From positions 1 through 39,810 of the forward strand of contig JBARBG010000169.1 of NCBI GenBank assembly GCA_049792815.1: a stretch of DNA of 39,810 bases, given 5' to 3'. The notes beneath the pieces are model-generated. The model searched no databases, was not told where the DNA came from, and worked only from the letters and a program-made list of their open reading frames with translations. The translations under genes and the position numbers were made by a program. The DNA comes from DAIDKA01 sp049792815. GTDB taxonomy: Bacteria > Pseudomonadota > Gammaproteobacteria > Steroidobacterales > Steroidobacteraceae. Shown piece after piece: positions 16,821 through 25,634 of the stretch. Within the stretch, counting starts at the first letter, position 1; the number at the start of each line of letters is the position of its first letter.

Positions 16821-17663
16821 ATGGTGCTTCGGAACACCGACACCCGCGTTGCCGTGGACGCGGCGCACGGCGGCGCGATTCGCGAGTTCAGCTGGCGCGG
16901 CAGGGCGATTCTGCGCCCGGCCATTGCGAACACGGACACCAACCCGCTGTCCACATCGTGCTTTCCCATGGTGCCCTACGCCAACCGCATCGCCAACGGC
17001 CGCTTCAGCTTTGACGGCCGGGAGGTACAGCTGCGGCGCAACTGGGACCTCGATCCGCATCCCCTGCACGGACAGGGCTGGCGCGCGGCCTGGACGCTCG
17101 AGTACAACGACGCGGCGCGGGCGACCCTGGCGTTCCGTGGCGGAGGCGACGACTGGCCCTGGCGCTACCGGGCGGTGCAGCACTTTGAGGTGCTGGCCGA
17201 TGGTCTGGAGGTCAGGCTGTCAGTGGAAAACCAATCGGACGGCACCATGCCCGCCATGCTGGGGCTGCACCCATATTTTCCACAGCCGCAGGCTGCCACG
17301 GTGCTGGCCCGCGCCCGTTCGGTGTGGCTGACCGACGCACAGGCGCTGCCGGTGCAGGAGGTGATGGCGCCACCGGACTGGTCGTTCGAGCCGGCGCGGT
17401 GTGCCGCGCGCATCGGCCTGGATCATTGTTTCGATGACTGGGACGGCGCGGCGGTCGTGGTCTGGCCCGACCGGATCCTCAGGATGAGTGCCACAGGAGC
17501 GCATGCGCTGCATGTCTACACCCCGGCCCGTGCCGATTTCTTCTGCCTTGAGCCGCAGACCGCGGCGGCCGGTGCGTTGCGCCGCTCTCAAGGTGGGTTC
17601 GCGCAACTGGCGCCGGGTGAGAGTGTCGCGATGACCGTCAGATTTTCGCTGGAGCAGGCCTGA
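16821..17663 (+). CDS. galM: Aldose 1-epimerase (mutarotase)
   Basis: Mutarotases interconvert alpha and beta anomers of free sugars, here probably xylose released by the beta-xylosidase. Family residues are visible: PMVPYANRIANGRF near the N-terminus, catalytic His in HPLHGQGW and GLHPYFP, and the catalytic Glu in FCLEPQT. At 280 residues it is a compact member without a signal peptide, so cytoplasmic. It is the first gene of the xylose operon, just downstream of the operator. Its stop shares one base with the xylB start (TGATG). Confidence 0.9.
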   Translation: MVLRNTDTRVAVDAAHGGAIREFSWRGRAILRPAIANTDTNPLSTSCFPMVPYANRIANGRFSFDGREVQLRRNWDLDPHPLHGQGWRAAWTLEYNDAARATLAFRGGGDDWPWRYRAVQHFEVLADGLEVRLSVENQSDGTMPAMLGLHPYFPQPQAATVLARARSVWLTDAQALPVQEVMAPPDWSFEPARCAARIGLDHCFDDWDGAAVVVWPDRILRMSATGAHALHVYTPARADFFCLEPQTAAAGALRRSQGGFAQLAPGESVAMTVRFSLEQA

Positions 17664-19123
17664 TGTATCTGGGTGTGGACCTGGGGACCTCCAGTGTCAA
17701 GGCCGTCATCGTGGATGAGGCCGAGGCGCTGGTCGCCCAGGCCAGTGCGCCGCTGGCCGTGTCGCGCCCACAGCCCCTGTTCTCGGAGCAGGACCCGGCG
17801 CTGTGGTGGAACGCCGCGGTCGAGTCGATGCTGGGTCTGCCGGCGACGGCGCGCGCCGCGGTGCGTGCCGTGGGCCTGTCCGGACAGATGCACGGCGCCA
17901 CCTTGCTCGATGGCGCGGATCGGCCGCTGCGTCCGGCCATACTGTGGAATGACGGCCGCTCGGGCGCCGAATGCCTGGAACTCGAACAGCGCGAGCCACG
18001 CGCGCGCGCCATCACCGGCAATATCATGATGCCGGGTTTCACGGCCCCGAAACTGTTATGGGTGGCGCGCCATGAACCGCAGCTGTTCGCGAAACTGGCC
18101 ACGGTGCTGCTGCCCAAGGACTTCCTGCGGCTGAAACTCACCGGGGAACGGGTCGGGGAAATGTCGGATGCCTCGGGCACCGGCTGGCTGGATGTGGCAC
18201 GTCGCGCCTGGTCCGATCCGATGCTCGCGGCGACCGGACTGTCGCGCGCGAACATGCCGCGGCTGGTCGAAGGCAATGCGGTATCGGGCCAGTTGACGCA
18301 GCAGGCAGCGGCGCTTCTGGGCATGAACCGCGTGCCCGTGGCCGGCGGCGCCGGCGACAACGCGGCCAGTGCGGTCGGCATGGGCATTATCGCGGCGGGG
18401 CAGGCGTTCCTGTCGCTGGGCACCTCGGGCGTACTGTTCGTCGTCACCGATCGTTTCCGGCCCAACCCGGAGCGTGCCGCGCATGCTTTCTGCCACGCCA
18501 TTCCGGGCCGCTGGCACCAGATGGCGGTAATGCTCTCCGCCGCGGGCGCCCTGGACTGGGTGGCGCAACTGCTGGGTGCAACCGACCTGCCGCAGCTGGT
18601 CGAAGCGGCGCGGGTACGCGGCCTGCGCCCCGACTCCCCGTACTTCCTGCCCTATCTTTCCGGTGAACGCACGCCACACAATGATCCGCATGCGCGCGGG
18701 GTATTCTTCGGCCTCACCCATGAGACCAACCCGGCGGACCTCGTCGGGGCCGTACTTGAGGGCGTGGCGCTGGCGTTTGCCGACGGCTTGGATGTGCTCC
18801 TGGAAGGTGGCGGCCACATCGACGAAATCAGCATGACCGGGGGTGGGGCGCGCCTGCCCTATTGGGGAGAGCTGCTGGCCGCTGCGCTGAACCGTTCGCT
18901 GACCTACCGTACCGGCAGCGCGATCGGTGCCGCACTGGGCGCCGCACGCCTGGGGCGCATGGCCGCCACGGGTGAAGCACCCGCGGTCGTGAGTCGGCTG
19001 CCACCCGTCGTGCGGGTCGTCCCACCGCAGCCACGCCTGGCCGCATTGCTCGCGCAGCGGCGCGGGCGATTCGTGCGACTTTATCGCGATCTTCGCAATA
19101 CCTTTCAGGAGTCCGACGCATGA
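17663..19123 (+). CDS. xylB: Xylulokinase
   Basis: XylB phosphorylates D-xylulose to xylulose 5-phosphate for the pentose phosphate pathway. The 486-residue FGGY kinase begins YLGVDLGTSSVKAV (phosphate loop) and contains LSGQMHGATLLD and ILWNDGRS, diagnostic of xylulokinase. GGAGDNAASAVGMG holds the catalytic Asp region, and PYLSGERTPHNDP is the second signature. It overlaps galM by one base and xylA by four (ATGA). The order galM-xylB-xylA in one operon fits a dedicated xylose pathway. Confidence 0.95.
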   Translation: MYLGVDLGTSSVKAVIVDEAEALVAQASAPLAVSRPQPLFSEQDPALWWNAAVESMLGLPATARAAVRAVGLSGQMHGATLLDGADRPLRPAILWNDGRSGAECLELEQREPRARAITGNIMMPGFTAPKLLWVARHEPQLFAKLATVLLPKDFLRLKLTGERVGEMSDASGTGWLDVARRAWSDPMLAATGLSRANMPRLVEGNAVSGQLTQQAAALLGMNRVPVAGGAGDNAASAVGMGIIAAGQAFLSLGTSGVLFVVTDRFRPNPERAAHAFCHAIPGRWHQMAVMLSAAGALDWVAQLLGATDLPQLVEAARVRGLRPDSPYFLPYLSGERTPHNDPHARGVFFGLTHETNPADLVGAVLEGVALAFADGLDVLLEGGGHIDEISMTGGGARLPYWGELLAAALNRSLTYRTGSAIGAALGAARLGRMAATGEAPAVVSRLPPVVRVVPPQPRLAALLAQRRGRFVRLYRDLRNTFQESDA

Positions 19124-20436
19124 GCATCTTTTCCAGCATTGAACCCATTCGCTTCGAGGGTCCCGCGACCCGCAATGAGTTCGCCTATCGCGTCTATGAC
19201 AAGGACCGCATGGTGCTGGGCAAGCGCATGGAGGAGTGGCTGAAGGTCGCGGTGTGTTACTGGCACTCCTTCAACTGGCCCGGCGCCGACATCTTTGGCG
19301 GCGGCACTCTGACGCGCCCGTGGCTGGGCGCCCCGGTGACCCAGGCGATGGCCGAAGAGAAGCTCGATGCCGCATTCGATTTCATCGCGCGCCTGGGTGT
19401 TCCGTATTTCACTTTCCACGATGTGGATGTCATGGCGACGGCGACCACCATCAAGGATCACAACAGCAATCTGCGGCGCATCGAAGAGGTGATCGCCCGG
19501 AGGATGGCGGTAACTGGCATCAAGTTGCTATGGGGCACGGCCAATGTATTCACCCATCCGCGCTATGCCGGTGGCGCCTCGACGAGCCCCAGTCCTGAGG
19601 TGTTCGCCTGGGCGGCCGCGCAGGTGCGTGCGGCGCTGGATGCGACCCATCGGCTGGGCGGGCAGAACTATGTGTTATGGGGCGGCCGAGAAGGCTATGA
19701 CTCGCTGCTGAACACCGAACTCAAACGCGAGCTGGATCAGTACGGTCGCTTTCTGTCCATGGTGGTTGATCACAAACATCGTATCGGCTTCAAGGGCACG
19801 ATACTCATTGAGCCCAAGCCCTTCGAGCCCGCCAAGCACCAGTACGACCATGACTCGGCGGCCGTGTTCGCCTTCCTCGAGAAGTACGGCTTGACCAAGG
19901 AGGTCAGGGTGAACATCGAGGTCAATCACGCCACGCTGGCCGGCATGGACTTCGAACATGAGATCGCCATCGCGCGCGCCTACGACATTTTCGGTTCCAT
20001 CGACATGAACCGCGGCGATCCGCGCAATGGCTGGGACACCGATCAGTTTCCCAACAACGCGCAGGAACTGGTGCCGGCGCTCATGCAGCTGGTCGAGGAT
20101 GGCGGCTTCGGCACCGGCGGCTTCAACTTCGATGCCAAGCTGCGCCGCCAGTCCGTGGACCCCGCCGACCTGTACCTGGCGCATATCGGCGGCATCGATA
20201 CGCTCGCGCGGGCCCTGCTGGCCGCCGTGGACCTGGTGGGTGACGGAGCGCTGCGCAAGGTCCGTGAGGAGCGCTACAAGGGCTGGAACAGCGATCTTGG
20301 GCGGCGCGTGATGAAGGGCGACTTCACGCTCGCGGCCCTGGCGGATCACGGCGCCGAGCAGAATTTTTCTCCCACGATCCCATCCGGCAGGCAAGAGCTC
20401 GCCGAAAGCATCATCGCCCGGCATTGCAAGTACTGA
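19120..20436 (+). CDS. xylA: Xylose isomerase
   Basis: XylA converts D-xylose to D-xylulose using two divalent metals. The 438-residue protein is a class II type enzyme: YFTFHDVDV with the catalytic His, KLLWGTANVFTHPRY, GGQNYVLWGGREGY, LIEPKPFEPAKHQYD with metal-binding Glu, and NIEVNHATLAG. DMNRGDPRNGWDTDQFP and FNFDAKLRRQS supply the remaining metal ligands. The ATG overlaps the xylB stop. The final residues (IIARHCKY) are typical in position. Next, two bases separate its stop from the beta-xylosidase ATG. Confidence 0.97.
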   Translation: MSIFSSIEPIRFEGPATRNEFAYRVYDKDRMVLGKRMEEWLKVAVCYWHSFNWPGADIFGGGTLTRPWLGAPVTQAMAEEKLDAAFDFIARLGVPYFTFHDVDVMATATTIKDHNSNLRRIEEVIARRMAVTGIKLLWGTANVFTHPRYAGGASTSPSPEVFAWAAAQVRAALDATHRLGGQNYVLWGGREGYDSLLNTELKRELDQYGRFLSMVVDHKHRIGFKGTILIEPKPFEPAKHQYDHDSAAVFAFLEKYGLTKEVRVNIEVNHATLAGMDFEHEIAIARAYDIFGSIDMNRGDPRNGWDTDQFPNNAQELVPALMQLVEDGGFGTGGFNFDAKLRRQSVDPADLYLAHIGGIDTLARALLAAVDLVGDGALRKVREERYKGWNSDLGRRVMKGDFTLAALADHGAEQNFSPTIPSGRQELAESIIARHCKY

Positions 20437-20438
20437 TC

Positions 20439-23021
20439 ATGCAGCGCGCAATACTCCTGATCGCGCTGCTGTCACCCGCCGGCAGTGTGTGGGGTGCGGC
20501 GCCGTACCTGGATCCTTCCCTGGCGCTCACCCGGCGGGTGGACGACCTCATCTCCCGGATGACGCCCGCAGAGAAGATCTCGCAGCTCAACAACGATGCG
20601 CAGCCCATCCCGCGCCTGCAGGTTCCGGGCTACAACTACTGGAACGAGGCGCTGCATGGCGTGGCGCGCGATGGCATTGCCACCGTTTTCCCGCAGGCCA
20701 TCGGCATCGCGGCGACCTTTGACACCGCGCTGGTGAAGCACATGGGTGCGGACATCGCGCAGGAGGCCCGGGCCAAGTACGCCCTGGCGGTGCAGGCCGG
20801 TGACCCGAAGATCTACCAGGGGCTCACCTTCTTCTCGCCCAATATCAATATCTTTCGCGACCCACGCTGGGGCCGCGGCCAGGAGACCTACGGCGAAGAT
20901 CCGTTTCTGACCGCTGCGGTCGCGGTGGCCTTCATCACCGGCATGCAGGGGCCGGATCCACTGCACTTGCTTGTCGCAACCACCGCCAAGCACTTCGCCG
21001 TGCACAGTGGTCCGGAGCCGCTGCGGCACGGCTTTGATGCCAGGGCTTCGGCCCATGATCTGGCGGATACCTACCTGCCGGCATTTCGTGCGGCGGTGGT
21101 TGAGGGTCATGTCGCCTCGGTGATGTGTGTCTACAATGCAGTCAATGGTATTCCAGGCTGCGCAAGCCCCTTCCTGCTGCAGCAGACGCTGCGCGACACC
21201 TGGGGCTTCAAGGGCTTCGTGGTATCCGATTGCAACGCCGTGAACGATATCCACACCGGACACCACTATGTCGACAGTGAGCCCGCCGCGGCGGCCGCTG
21301 CGCTCAAGGCCGGCATGGACAATGAGTGCACCGTGAAGTACGGGCCGCACCCGGAGGACTACGCAAAATACGCCGATGCCCAGCGGCAGGGGCTGATCAG
21401 CCAGGCGCAGGTGGATCAGGCCGTGCGGCGCGCTCTCACCGTGCGCTTTGAGCTGGGCCTGTTCGATCCGTCCGATCCGTCGCGGCGGGTACCCGCCAAT
21501 GAAGTGGACAGTGCGGCGCACCGGCAGCGTGCCGTGCAGGTGGCGCGCGAAAGCATGGTGCTGTTGAAGAACAATGGCATCCTGCCCCTGGCTCACGCTC
21601 CCGGCAGGATTGCCGTCATCGGGCCTCTGGCTGACAGCGTGCGCATGCTGGAAGGCAACTACAACGGCACGCCCTCGCGCGTGACGACCATTGTGGATGG
21701 CATCCGCCAGCAGTTCCCGAACTCGCAGATCGTCTTTGAAGCGGGCACCGCGCAGTTCTTGCGTGAGCCGGTGATCGTGCCCGGCAGCGTGCTCAGTACT
21801 GACGACGGCCAGCCAGGATTGACCCTGCAGTACTTTGACACGGCCGATCACCGCGGCCACGCGCTGCTGACACGCGTCACGCCGACGGTGAACCTCGACC
21901 GCAGCGGCGATGCGGGCGTGAGGTTTGCGCGCTGGCACGGCTGGCTGACGCCGGCTGAGGCCGGTGATTACACCCTGGGCGTGCCCGGTGGCCGCAATCA
22001 GATCTCCGTGGATGGCTCGCTGATTGTCGACGGCCGGCCGCACGCGGATTCGCCGCCGGGCTATGCGCAACTGCACCTGGAAGCCGGGCATCGCTATGCG
22101 ATCACGGTCGACAATGCCCCATCTTCGTCCCGCAGCGTGCGCCTGGTCTGGACGCGCAAGGATCCGCAGGCCGCGGCGCGGGCCCTGGAGGTGGCGCGGC
22201 ACGCCGACCTGGTGATCGCCGTGGTCGGGATCACCGCGGACCTTGAGGGCGAGGAATCCTCGCTGTCCATACCGGGATTCAAGGGCGGGGACCGTACCAG
22301 CCTGGATCTGCCCGCTGAAGAAGAACAGCTGGTGGAGTCATTGAAGGGCGCCGGCAAGCCATTGGTGGCGGTGCTGGTCAGTGGCAGCGGGCTTGCGGTC
22401 AACTGGCTGCAGGACCATGCCGATGCCATCCTGCAGGCCTGGTATCCGGGCGAGGAGGGTGGCACGGCGGTGGCGGAGACTCTTGCGGGGCGCAATAACC
22501 CGGCGGGACGTCTGCCGGTGACCTTTTACCGCGGTCTCGATGGACTGCCGGACTTCACCGACTACTCCATGAAGAACCGGACCTACCGGTACTTCAGCGG
22601 TCCGGTGCTCTATCCCTTTGGCTACGGCCTGAGCTACTCGACCTTCAGGTACGACAAGCTGCAGCTCTCCTCCCCGACGCTGCAGGCGGGGGAGCCGCTG
22701 AGCGTGCAGGTGCGGGTCACCAATACCAGTGCGCGCGACGGTGATGAGGTGGCGCAGCTGTATCTGCAGTTTGGCGATGCACCCGGGGCACCCGGGCGCG
22801 CGCTGCGCGCTTTCCAGCGGCTGCATCTGCGCTCCGGAACCTCACGCATCCTGCGCTTCACACTGGCCCCGCGGCAGCTCAGTCATGTCAACGACGCGGG
22901 CCAGGTGATGATCAGCGCGGGTCGCTACGCGGTGAGTGTGGGCAGTGGCCAGCCGCAAATCACGCCCGATGTGGTCAGTGCGTCGCTCACCGTAAAAGGT
23001 GACGAACGTCTGCCGGACTGA
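20439..23021 (+). CDS. GH3 beta-xylosidase (PA14-containing)
   Basis: This secreted glycoside hydrolase of 860 residues probably splits xylo-oligosaccharides to xylose. The signal peptide is MQRAILLIALLSPAGSVWG. The GH3 N-terminal barrel has the nucleophile Asp264 in GFVVSDCNAV, with KHFAVHSGPE and YNAVNGIPGCAS before it. A PA14-like domain (about residues 458-575: LTLQYFDTADH, WLTPAEAGDYTLGV) is inserted in the second GH3 domain, where EGEESSLSIPG carries the likely acid/base Glu. A fibronectin III-like domain ends the protein (about 745-850). Beta-glucosidase activity cannot be excluded, but the xylA/xylB operon favours xylosidase. ATG 20439 is chosen because it starts the signal peptide. 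Confidence 0.9.
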   Translation: MQRAILLIALLSPAGSVWGAAPYLDPSLALTRRVDDLISRMTPAEKISQLNNDAQPIPRLQVPGYNYWNEALHGVARDGIATVFPQAIGIAATFDTALVKHMGADIAQEARAKYALAVQAGDPKIYQGLTFFSPNINIFRDPRWGRGQETYGEDPFLTAAVAVAFITGMQGPDPLHLLVATTAKHFAVHSGPEPLRHGFDARASAHDLADTYLPAFRAAVVEGHVASVMCVYNAVNGIPGCASPFLLQQTLRDTWGFKGFVVSDCNAVNDIHTGHHYVDSEPAAAAAALKAGMDNECTVKYGPHPEDYAKYADAQRQGLISQAQVDQAVRRALTVRFELGLFDPSDPSRRVPANEVDSAAHRQRAVQVARESMVLLKNNGILPLAHAPGRIAVIGPLADSVRMLEGNYNGTPSRVTTIVDGIRQQFPNSQIVFEAGTAQFLREPVIVPGSVLSTDDGQPGLTLQYFDTADHRGHALLTRVTPTVNLDRSGDAGVRFARWHGWLTPAEAGDYTLGVPGGRNQISVDGSLIVDGRPHADSPPGYAQLHLEAGHRYAITVDNAPSSSRSVRLVWTRKDPQAAARALEVARHADLVIAVVGITADLEGEESSLSIPGFKGGDRTSLDLPAEEEQLVESLKGAGKPLVAVLVSGSGLAVNWLQDHADAILQAWYPGEEGGTAVAETLAGRNNPAGRLPVTFYRGLDGLPDFTDYSMKNRTYRYFSGPVLYPFGYGLSYSTFRYDKLQLSSPTLQAGEPLSVQVRVTNTSARDGDEVAQLYLQFGDAPGAPGRALRAFQRLHLRSGTSRILRFTLAPRQLSHVNDAGQVMISAGRYAVSVGSGQPQITPDVVSASLTVKGDERLPD

Positions 23022-23025
23022 TTCA

Positions 23026-23937
23026 ATGATCGCCATCGGCGAATGCATGCTGGAACTCACCCGTGATGAGGATCACTGGCGGCTGGCCTACGCGGGCGAC
23101 ACGTTCAATACGGCGCTGTACCTGAGCCGGCTCGGCGTGCCGACTGCTTACATGACCGCCGTGGGTGTCGACCCATTCAGCCAGGAGATGCTCGGGCAGT
23201 GGCGGGCAGACGGCCTGGACACCTCTTTGGTGCTGACCAGTCGCGCGCGCCTGCCGGGCCTTTATGCCGTGCGCAACGATGCCGCGGGTGAGCGCCACTT
23301 CTACTATTGGCGCGAGCGCGCCGCGGTGCGCGAACTGTTCAGCCTGCCGGGAATCGAGGCGGCCGTGGCGCGGGCCCGCGGCGCGTCGCAGCTGTACCTG
23401 TCGGGGATCACCCTGTCGTTGTTCGATCACGCGGGTCGGGCGCAGCTCAACGAGATTGCCGCCGCGGTGCGGACCCGTCAGGGCGAGGTGATCTTTGATC
23501 CGAATTATCGCGCCGGGGGCTGGACCAGCGCGGACGAGGCGCGCAGCGCGATCCGGGCGCTGGCGCCGGCCGTAGCCATCGTCATGCCGACCTTCGCCGA
23601 CGAGGCTCTGCTCTTCGGTGATGCCACGCCGGCCCACACCGTAGTGCGCTGGCGGGACTGGGGCGCGGCGCAGGTCATCGTCAAGCTGGGCGCGGAGGGT
23701 TGCCTGGTCTCAAGCGCCTTGGAAACGCAGCTGGTGCCCGCCGTTGCGGTGGCCACGGTGATCGATACGACCGGGGCGGGCGATGCCTTCAATGCGGGTT
23801 TTCTGGCCGCGCGGCACGCCGGGCAGAATGTGGCGCAGGCTGCCGCGGCGGCCCATCGGCTGGCGGCGCTGGTAATCCAACATCGGGGGGCGATTCTGCC
23901 GCGCGAGCGCACCGCGGAGATCAGGGCGTGCCTGTGA
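23026..23937 (+). CDS. kdgK: 2-dehydro-3-deoxygluconokinase (PfkB family)
   Basis: KdgK phosphorylates 2-keto-3-deoxygluconate (KDG) to KDPG for the Entner-Doudoroff aldolase. The 303-residue PfkB kinase has the N-terminal GECMLELTR and the AYAGDTFNTALYLSRLG substrate motif typical of KdgK. VIFDPNYR lies in the middle, and the anion-hole/catalytic motif DTTGAGDAFNAGF is near the C-terminus. The start ATG 23026 lies 4 bp after the beta-xylosidase stop; a GTG at 22999 is unlikely. It is the last gene of the xylose operon, although its substrate comes from the glucuronate arm. Its 3' end overlaps the PIN gene by 17 bp. Confidence 0.9.
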   Translation: MIAIGECMLELTRDEDHWRLAYAGDTFNTALYLSRLGVPTAYMTAVGVDPFSQEMLGQWRADGLDTSLVLTSRARLPGLYAVRNDAAGERHFYYWRERAAVRELFSLPGIEAAVARARGASQLYLSGITLSLFDHAGRAQLNEIAAAVRTRQGEVIFDPNYRAGGWTSADEARSAIRALAPAVAIVMPTFADEALLFGDATPAHTVVRWRDWGAAQVIVKLGAEGCLVSSALETQLVPAVAVATVIDTTGAGDAFNAGFLAARHAGQNVAQAAAAAHRLAALVIQHRGAILPRERTAEIRACL

Positions 23938-24279
23938 CAGGCTCCCAGTTTCGCAGCGAGGCAATGCTCCCATAGCGCTCGGCCTTGGTGTGGAAGCGGT
24001 CGTCGGCCGTCACCAGGAATGCGTCGTTCTCAAGGGCGACGGCATGATAGAGCGTGTCAGACAGATGATGATGGGTCTGGATGGCGAGGGCGGTGGCCCG
24101 TCGCATGACGTTCGGATCATCGGTCGTCGGAAACTCCAGCGCGGCCAACATCTCGACATCACGGATGGCCGTCTGTGGGGTGAGACGGGCAGCCACGGCA
24201 GCCACTTCGGCCAACCAATGCATGGGCTGCAGGATCTGCAGCCGGCCAAGTACTACGGCCTCGATTTTTCTGGTCAGGC

Positions 24280-24307
24280 TTGCACCCGGAGGCGATCTGG
24301 ATATAAT
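24280..24307 (+). promoter_or_regulatory. lexA promoter
   Basis: TTGCAC (24280-24285), a 16-bp spacer and a perfect TATAAT (24302-24307) predict a start near 24314, immediately before the LexA box. Confidence 0.7.
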
Positions 24308-24315
24308 CACAGTAT

Positions 24316-24331
24316 CTGTATAAATACACAG
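24316..24331. promoter_or_regulatory. LexA (SOS) box
   Basis: CTG-TATAAATACA-CAG matches the CTG-N10-CAG consensus of E. coli LexA. It starts just past the predicted transcription start and ends 8 bp before the lexA ATG, so LexA would repress the whole lexA-imuA-imuB-dnaE2 operon. Confidence 0.9.
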
Positions 24332-24339
24332 GTACCGCC

Positions 24340-24963
24340 ATGTCCGACCTGACACCCCGCCAGACCGAGATCCTGCGCCTGATCCAGCACTGCATCGAGG
24401 AGACCGGCATGCCGCCCACCCGGGCGGAAATCGCCCGCGAACTGGGGTTCAGGTCCGCCAATGCCGCCGAGGAACACCTGCGGGCCCTGGCGCGCAAAGG
24501 GGTGATTGCCCTGGTGCCGGGCACTTCGCGGGGCATCCAGCTGAAGGACACCATGCGCGAACAGTTCGGTCTGCCGCTCATCGGTCGGGTGGCCGCAGGT
24601 CGTCCGATGCTCGCCGAAGAGAACATCGAGGCGCACTACAAGATCGATCCGTCACTTTTCCAACCCCGTCCGCACTACCTGCTGAAGGTGGTGGGCATGA
24701 GCATGAAGGATGCCGGCATTCTCGATGGCGACCTGGTGGCCGTGCATCGCACGCCGGATGTGCGCAGTCGCCAGATCGTGGTGGCACGCCTGGAGAATGA
24801 AGTCACGGTGAAGCGCTATCGGCAGGAAGGCTCGGTGGTATGGCTGATGCCGGAGAACGCTGCCTTCGATCCCATCCGCGTGGATCTCAAGGAAGAGCCG
24901 TTGCTCATCGAGGGCATTGTGGTGGGCGTGGTGCGTCAGGGCCGCTCGGCCGGCCTCATGTAG
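24340..24963 (+). CDS. lexA: LexA repressor
   Basis: LexA represses SOS genes and cleaves itself when RecA filaments form on single-stranded DNA. The 207-residue protein has a winged HTH (LTPRQTEILRLIQ, RAEIARELGFRSANAAEEHL) and the S24 peptidase domain. The cleavage bond is Ala86-Gly87 in GRVAAGRP, with catalytic Ser121 in GMSMKD and Lys158 in VKRY. AGG lies 7 nt upstream of ATG. It leads the mutasome operon, an arrangement known for lexA or lexA2 in many proteobacteria. Whether the genome has a second lexA cannot be seen here. Confidence 0.97.
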   Translation: MSDLTPRQTEILRLIQHCIEETGMPPTRAEIARELGFRSANAAEEHLRALARKGVIALVPGTSRGIQLKDTMREQFGLPLIGRVAAGRPMLAEENIEAHYKIDPSLFQPRPHYLLKVVGMSMKDAGILDGDLVAVHRTPDVRSRQIVVARLENEVTVKRYRQEGSVVWLMPENAAFDPIRVDLKEEPLLIEGIVVGVVRQGRSAGLM

Positions 24964-24972
24964 CGACACGTC

Positions 24973-25632
24973 GTGGACGTTCTGGCCCGGCTGCTCGAAC
25001 ACCCGGGTATCTGGCGCGGTCGCAGTCTCACCCGTGGCGACACGCTGTCATCGGGTTTTCCTGAACTTGACGCACGGCTGGCAGGCGGTGGCTGGCCCAA
25101 GGTAGGTCTGGTGGAGATTCTTGCCACGCATCTGGGCAGTGGCGAGTTGCGGTTGCTGCTGCCGTTGCTGGCGGCGGTGACGCATCAGCCCCAGGCCCGC
25201 TGGTGCACCTGGATCGCACCGCCCCTCACACCCTATGCACCGGCGCTGGCGGCGCATGGCGTGAACCTGGCGCGGATACTGGTGGTGCGGGCACCGCAGG
25301 GTTCGCAATGGGCCCCCGAATGGGCAACAGAACAGGCGCTGATTTGCGGCGCCTGCGATGTGGTGCTCACCTGGATCACCCAGCCGTTGAAAGCCCGGAT
25401 CGTGCGGCGTCTGCAGCTGGCCACCCAGCGGGGAGGTACGCTGGCCTTCCTGCTGCGCCCCTGGAGTGCGCGCGCGGCGCAGGAGCCTTCGCATGCGCTG
25501 CTGCGGCTGGGCGTTGAGCCCCAGGGCCATGGCAGCACGGGCGTGTGTCTCAGCATCCTCAAGAGCCGGGGTGGTGCGACGGGTCAGTGGTGGATGGACC
25601 TTGATGCCGCGCGGGCTGCTGCAGGTGCCTGA
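24973..25632 (+). CDS. imuA: ImuA, translesion synthesis accessory protein (RecA/SulA-like)
   Basis: ImuA works with ImuB and DnaE2 in damage-induced mutagenesis. The 219-residue protein resembles a shortened RecA/SulA fold: an N-terminal WRGRSLTRGDTLSSGFPELDARLAGGGWPKVG segment (seen here in two adjoining blocks), then VEILATHLGSGELRLLLPLL. The Walker A loop of RecA is not intact. ARWCTWIAPPLTPYAPAL and the ending WWMDLDAARAA follow. It starts at GTG 24973, nine bp after the lexA stop, without a clear ribosome-binding site. imuB begins two bp past its stop. Confidence 0.88.
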   Translation: MDVLARLLEHPGIWRGRSLTRGDTLSSGFPELDARLAGGGWPKVGLVEILATHLGSGELRLLLPLLAAVTHQPQARWCTWIAPPLTPYAPALAAHGVNLARILVVRAPQGSQWAPEWATEQALICGACDVVLTWITQPLKARIVRRLQLATQRGGTLAFLLRPWSARAAQEPSHALLRLGVEPQGHGSTGVCLSILKSRGGATGQWWMDLDAARAAAGA

Positions 25633-25634
25633 TC

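Larger units (their letters stand above)
23921..24355 (-). pseudogene. PIN-domain (VapC-like) toxin fragment, N-terminus missing
   Basis: The reading frame encodes the middle and end of a PIN-domain ribonuclease: HWLAEVAAVAARL with the second acidic residue, LSDTLYHAVALENDAFLVTADDRF with the third and fourth, and the ending SIASLRNWEP. A normal VapC starts with a short beta strand carrying the first catalytic Asp, as in VVDASV. Here that segment is replaced by translation through the lexA promoter and first lexA codons (24302-24355). No antitoxin gene is adjacent. The body could still start at an internal GTG, so a short expressed protein is possible, but catalysis is doubtful. I judge it a remnant. 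Confidence 0.65.

Noticed and set aside
20472..22202. 576-residue frame antisense to the GH3 gene
   Set aside because: Arg/His-rich composition and no motif; it mirrors the codon bias of the real gene.
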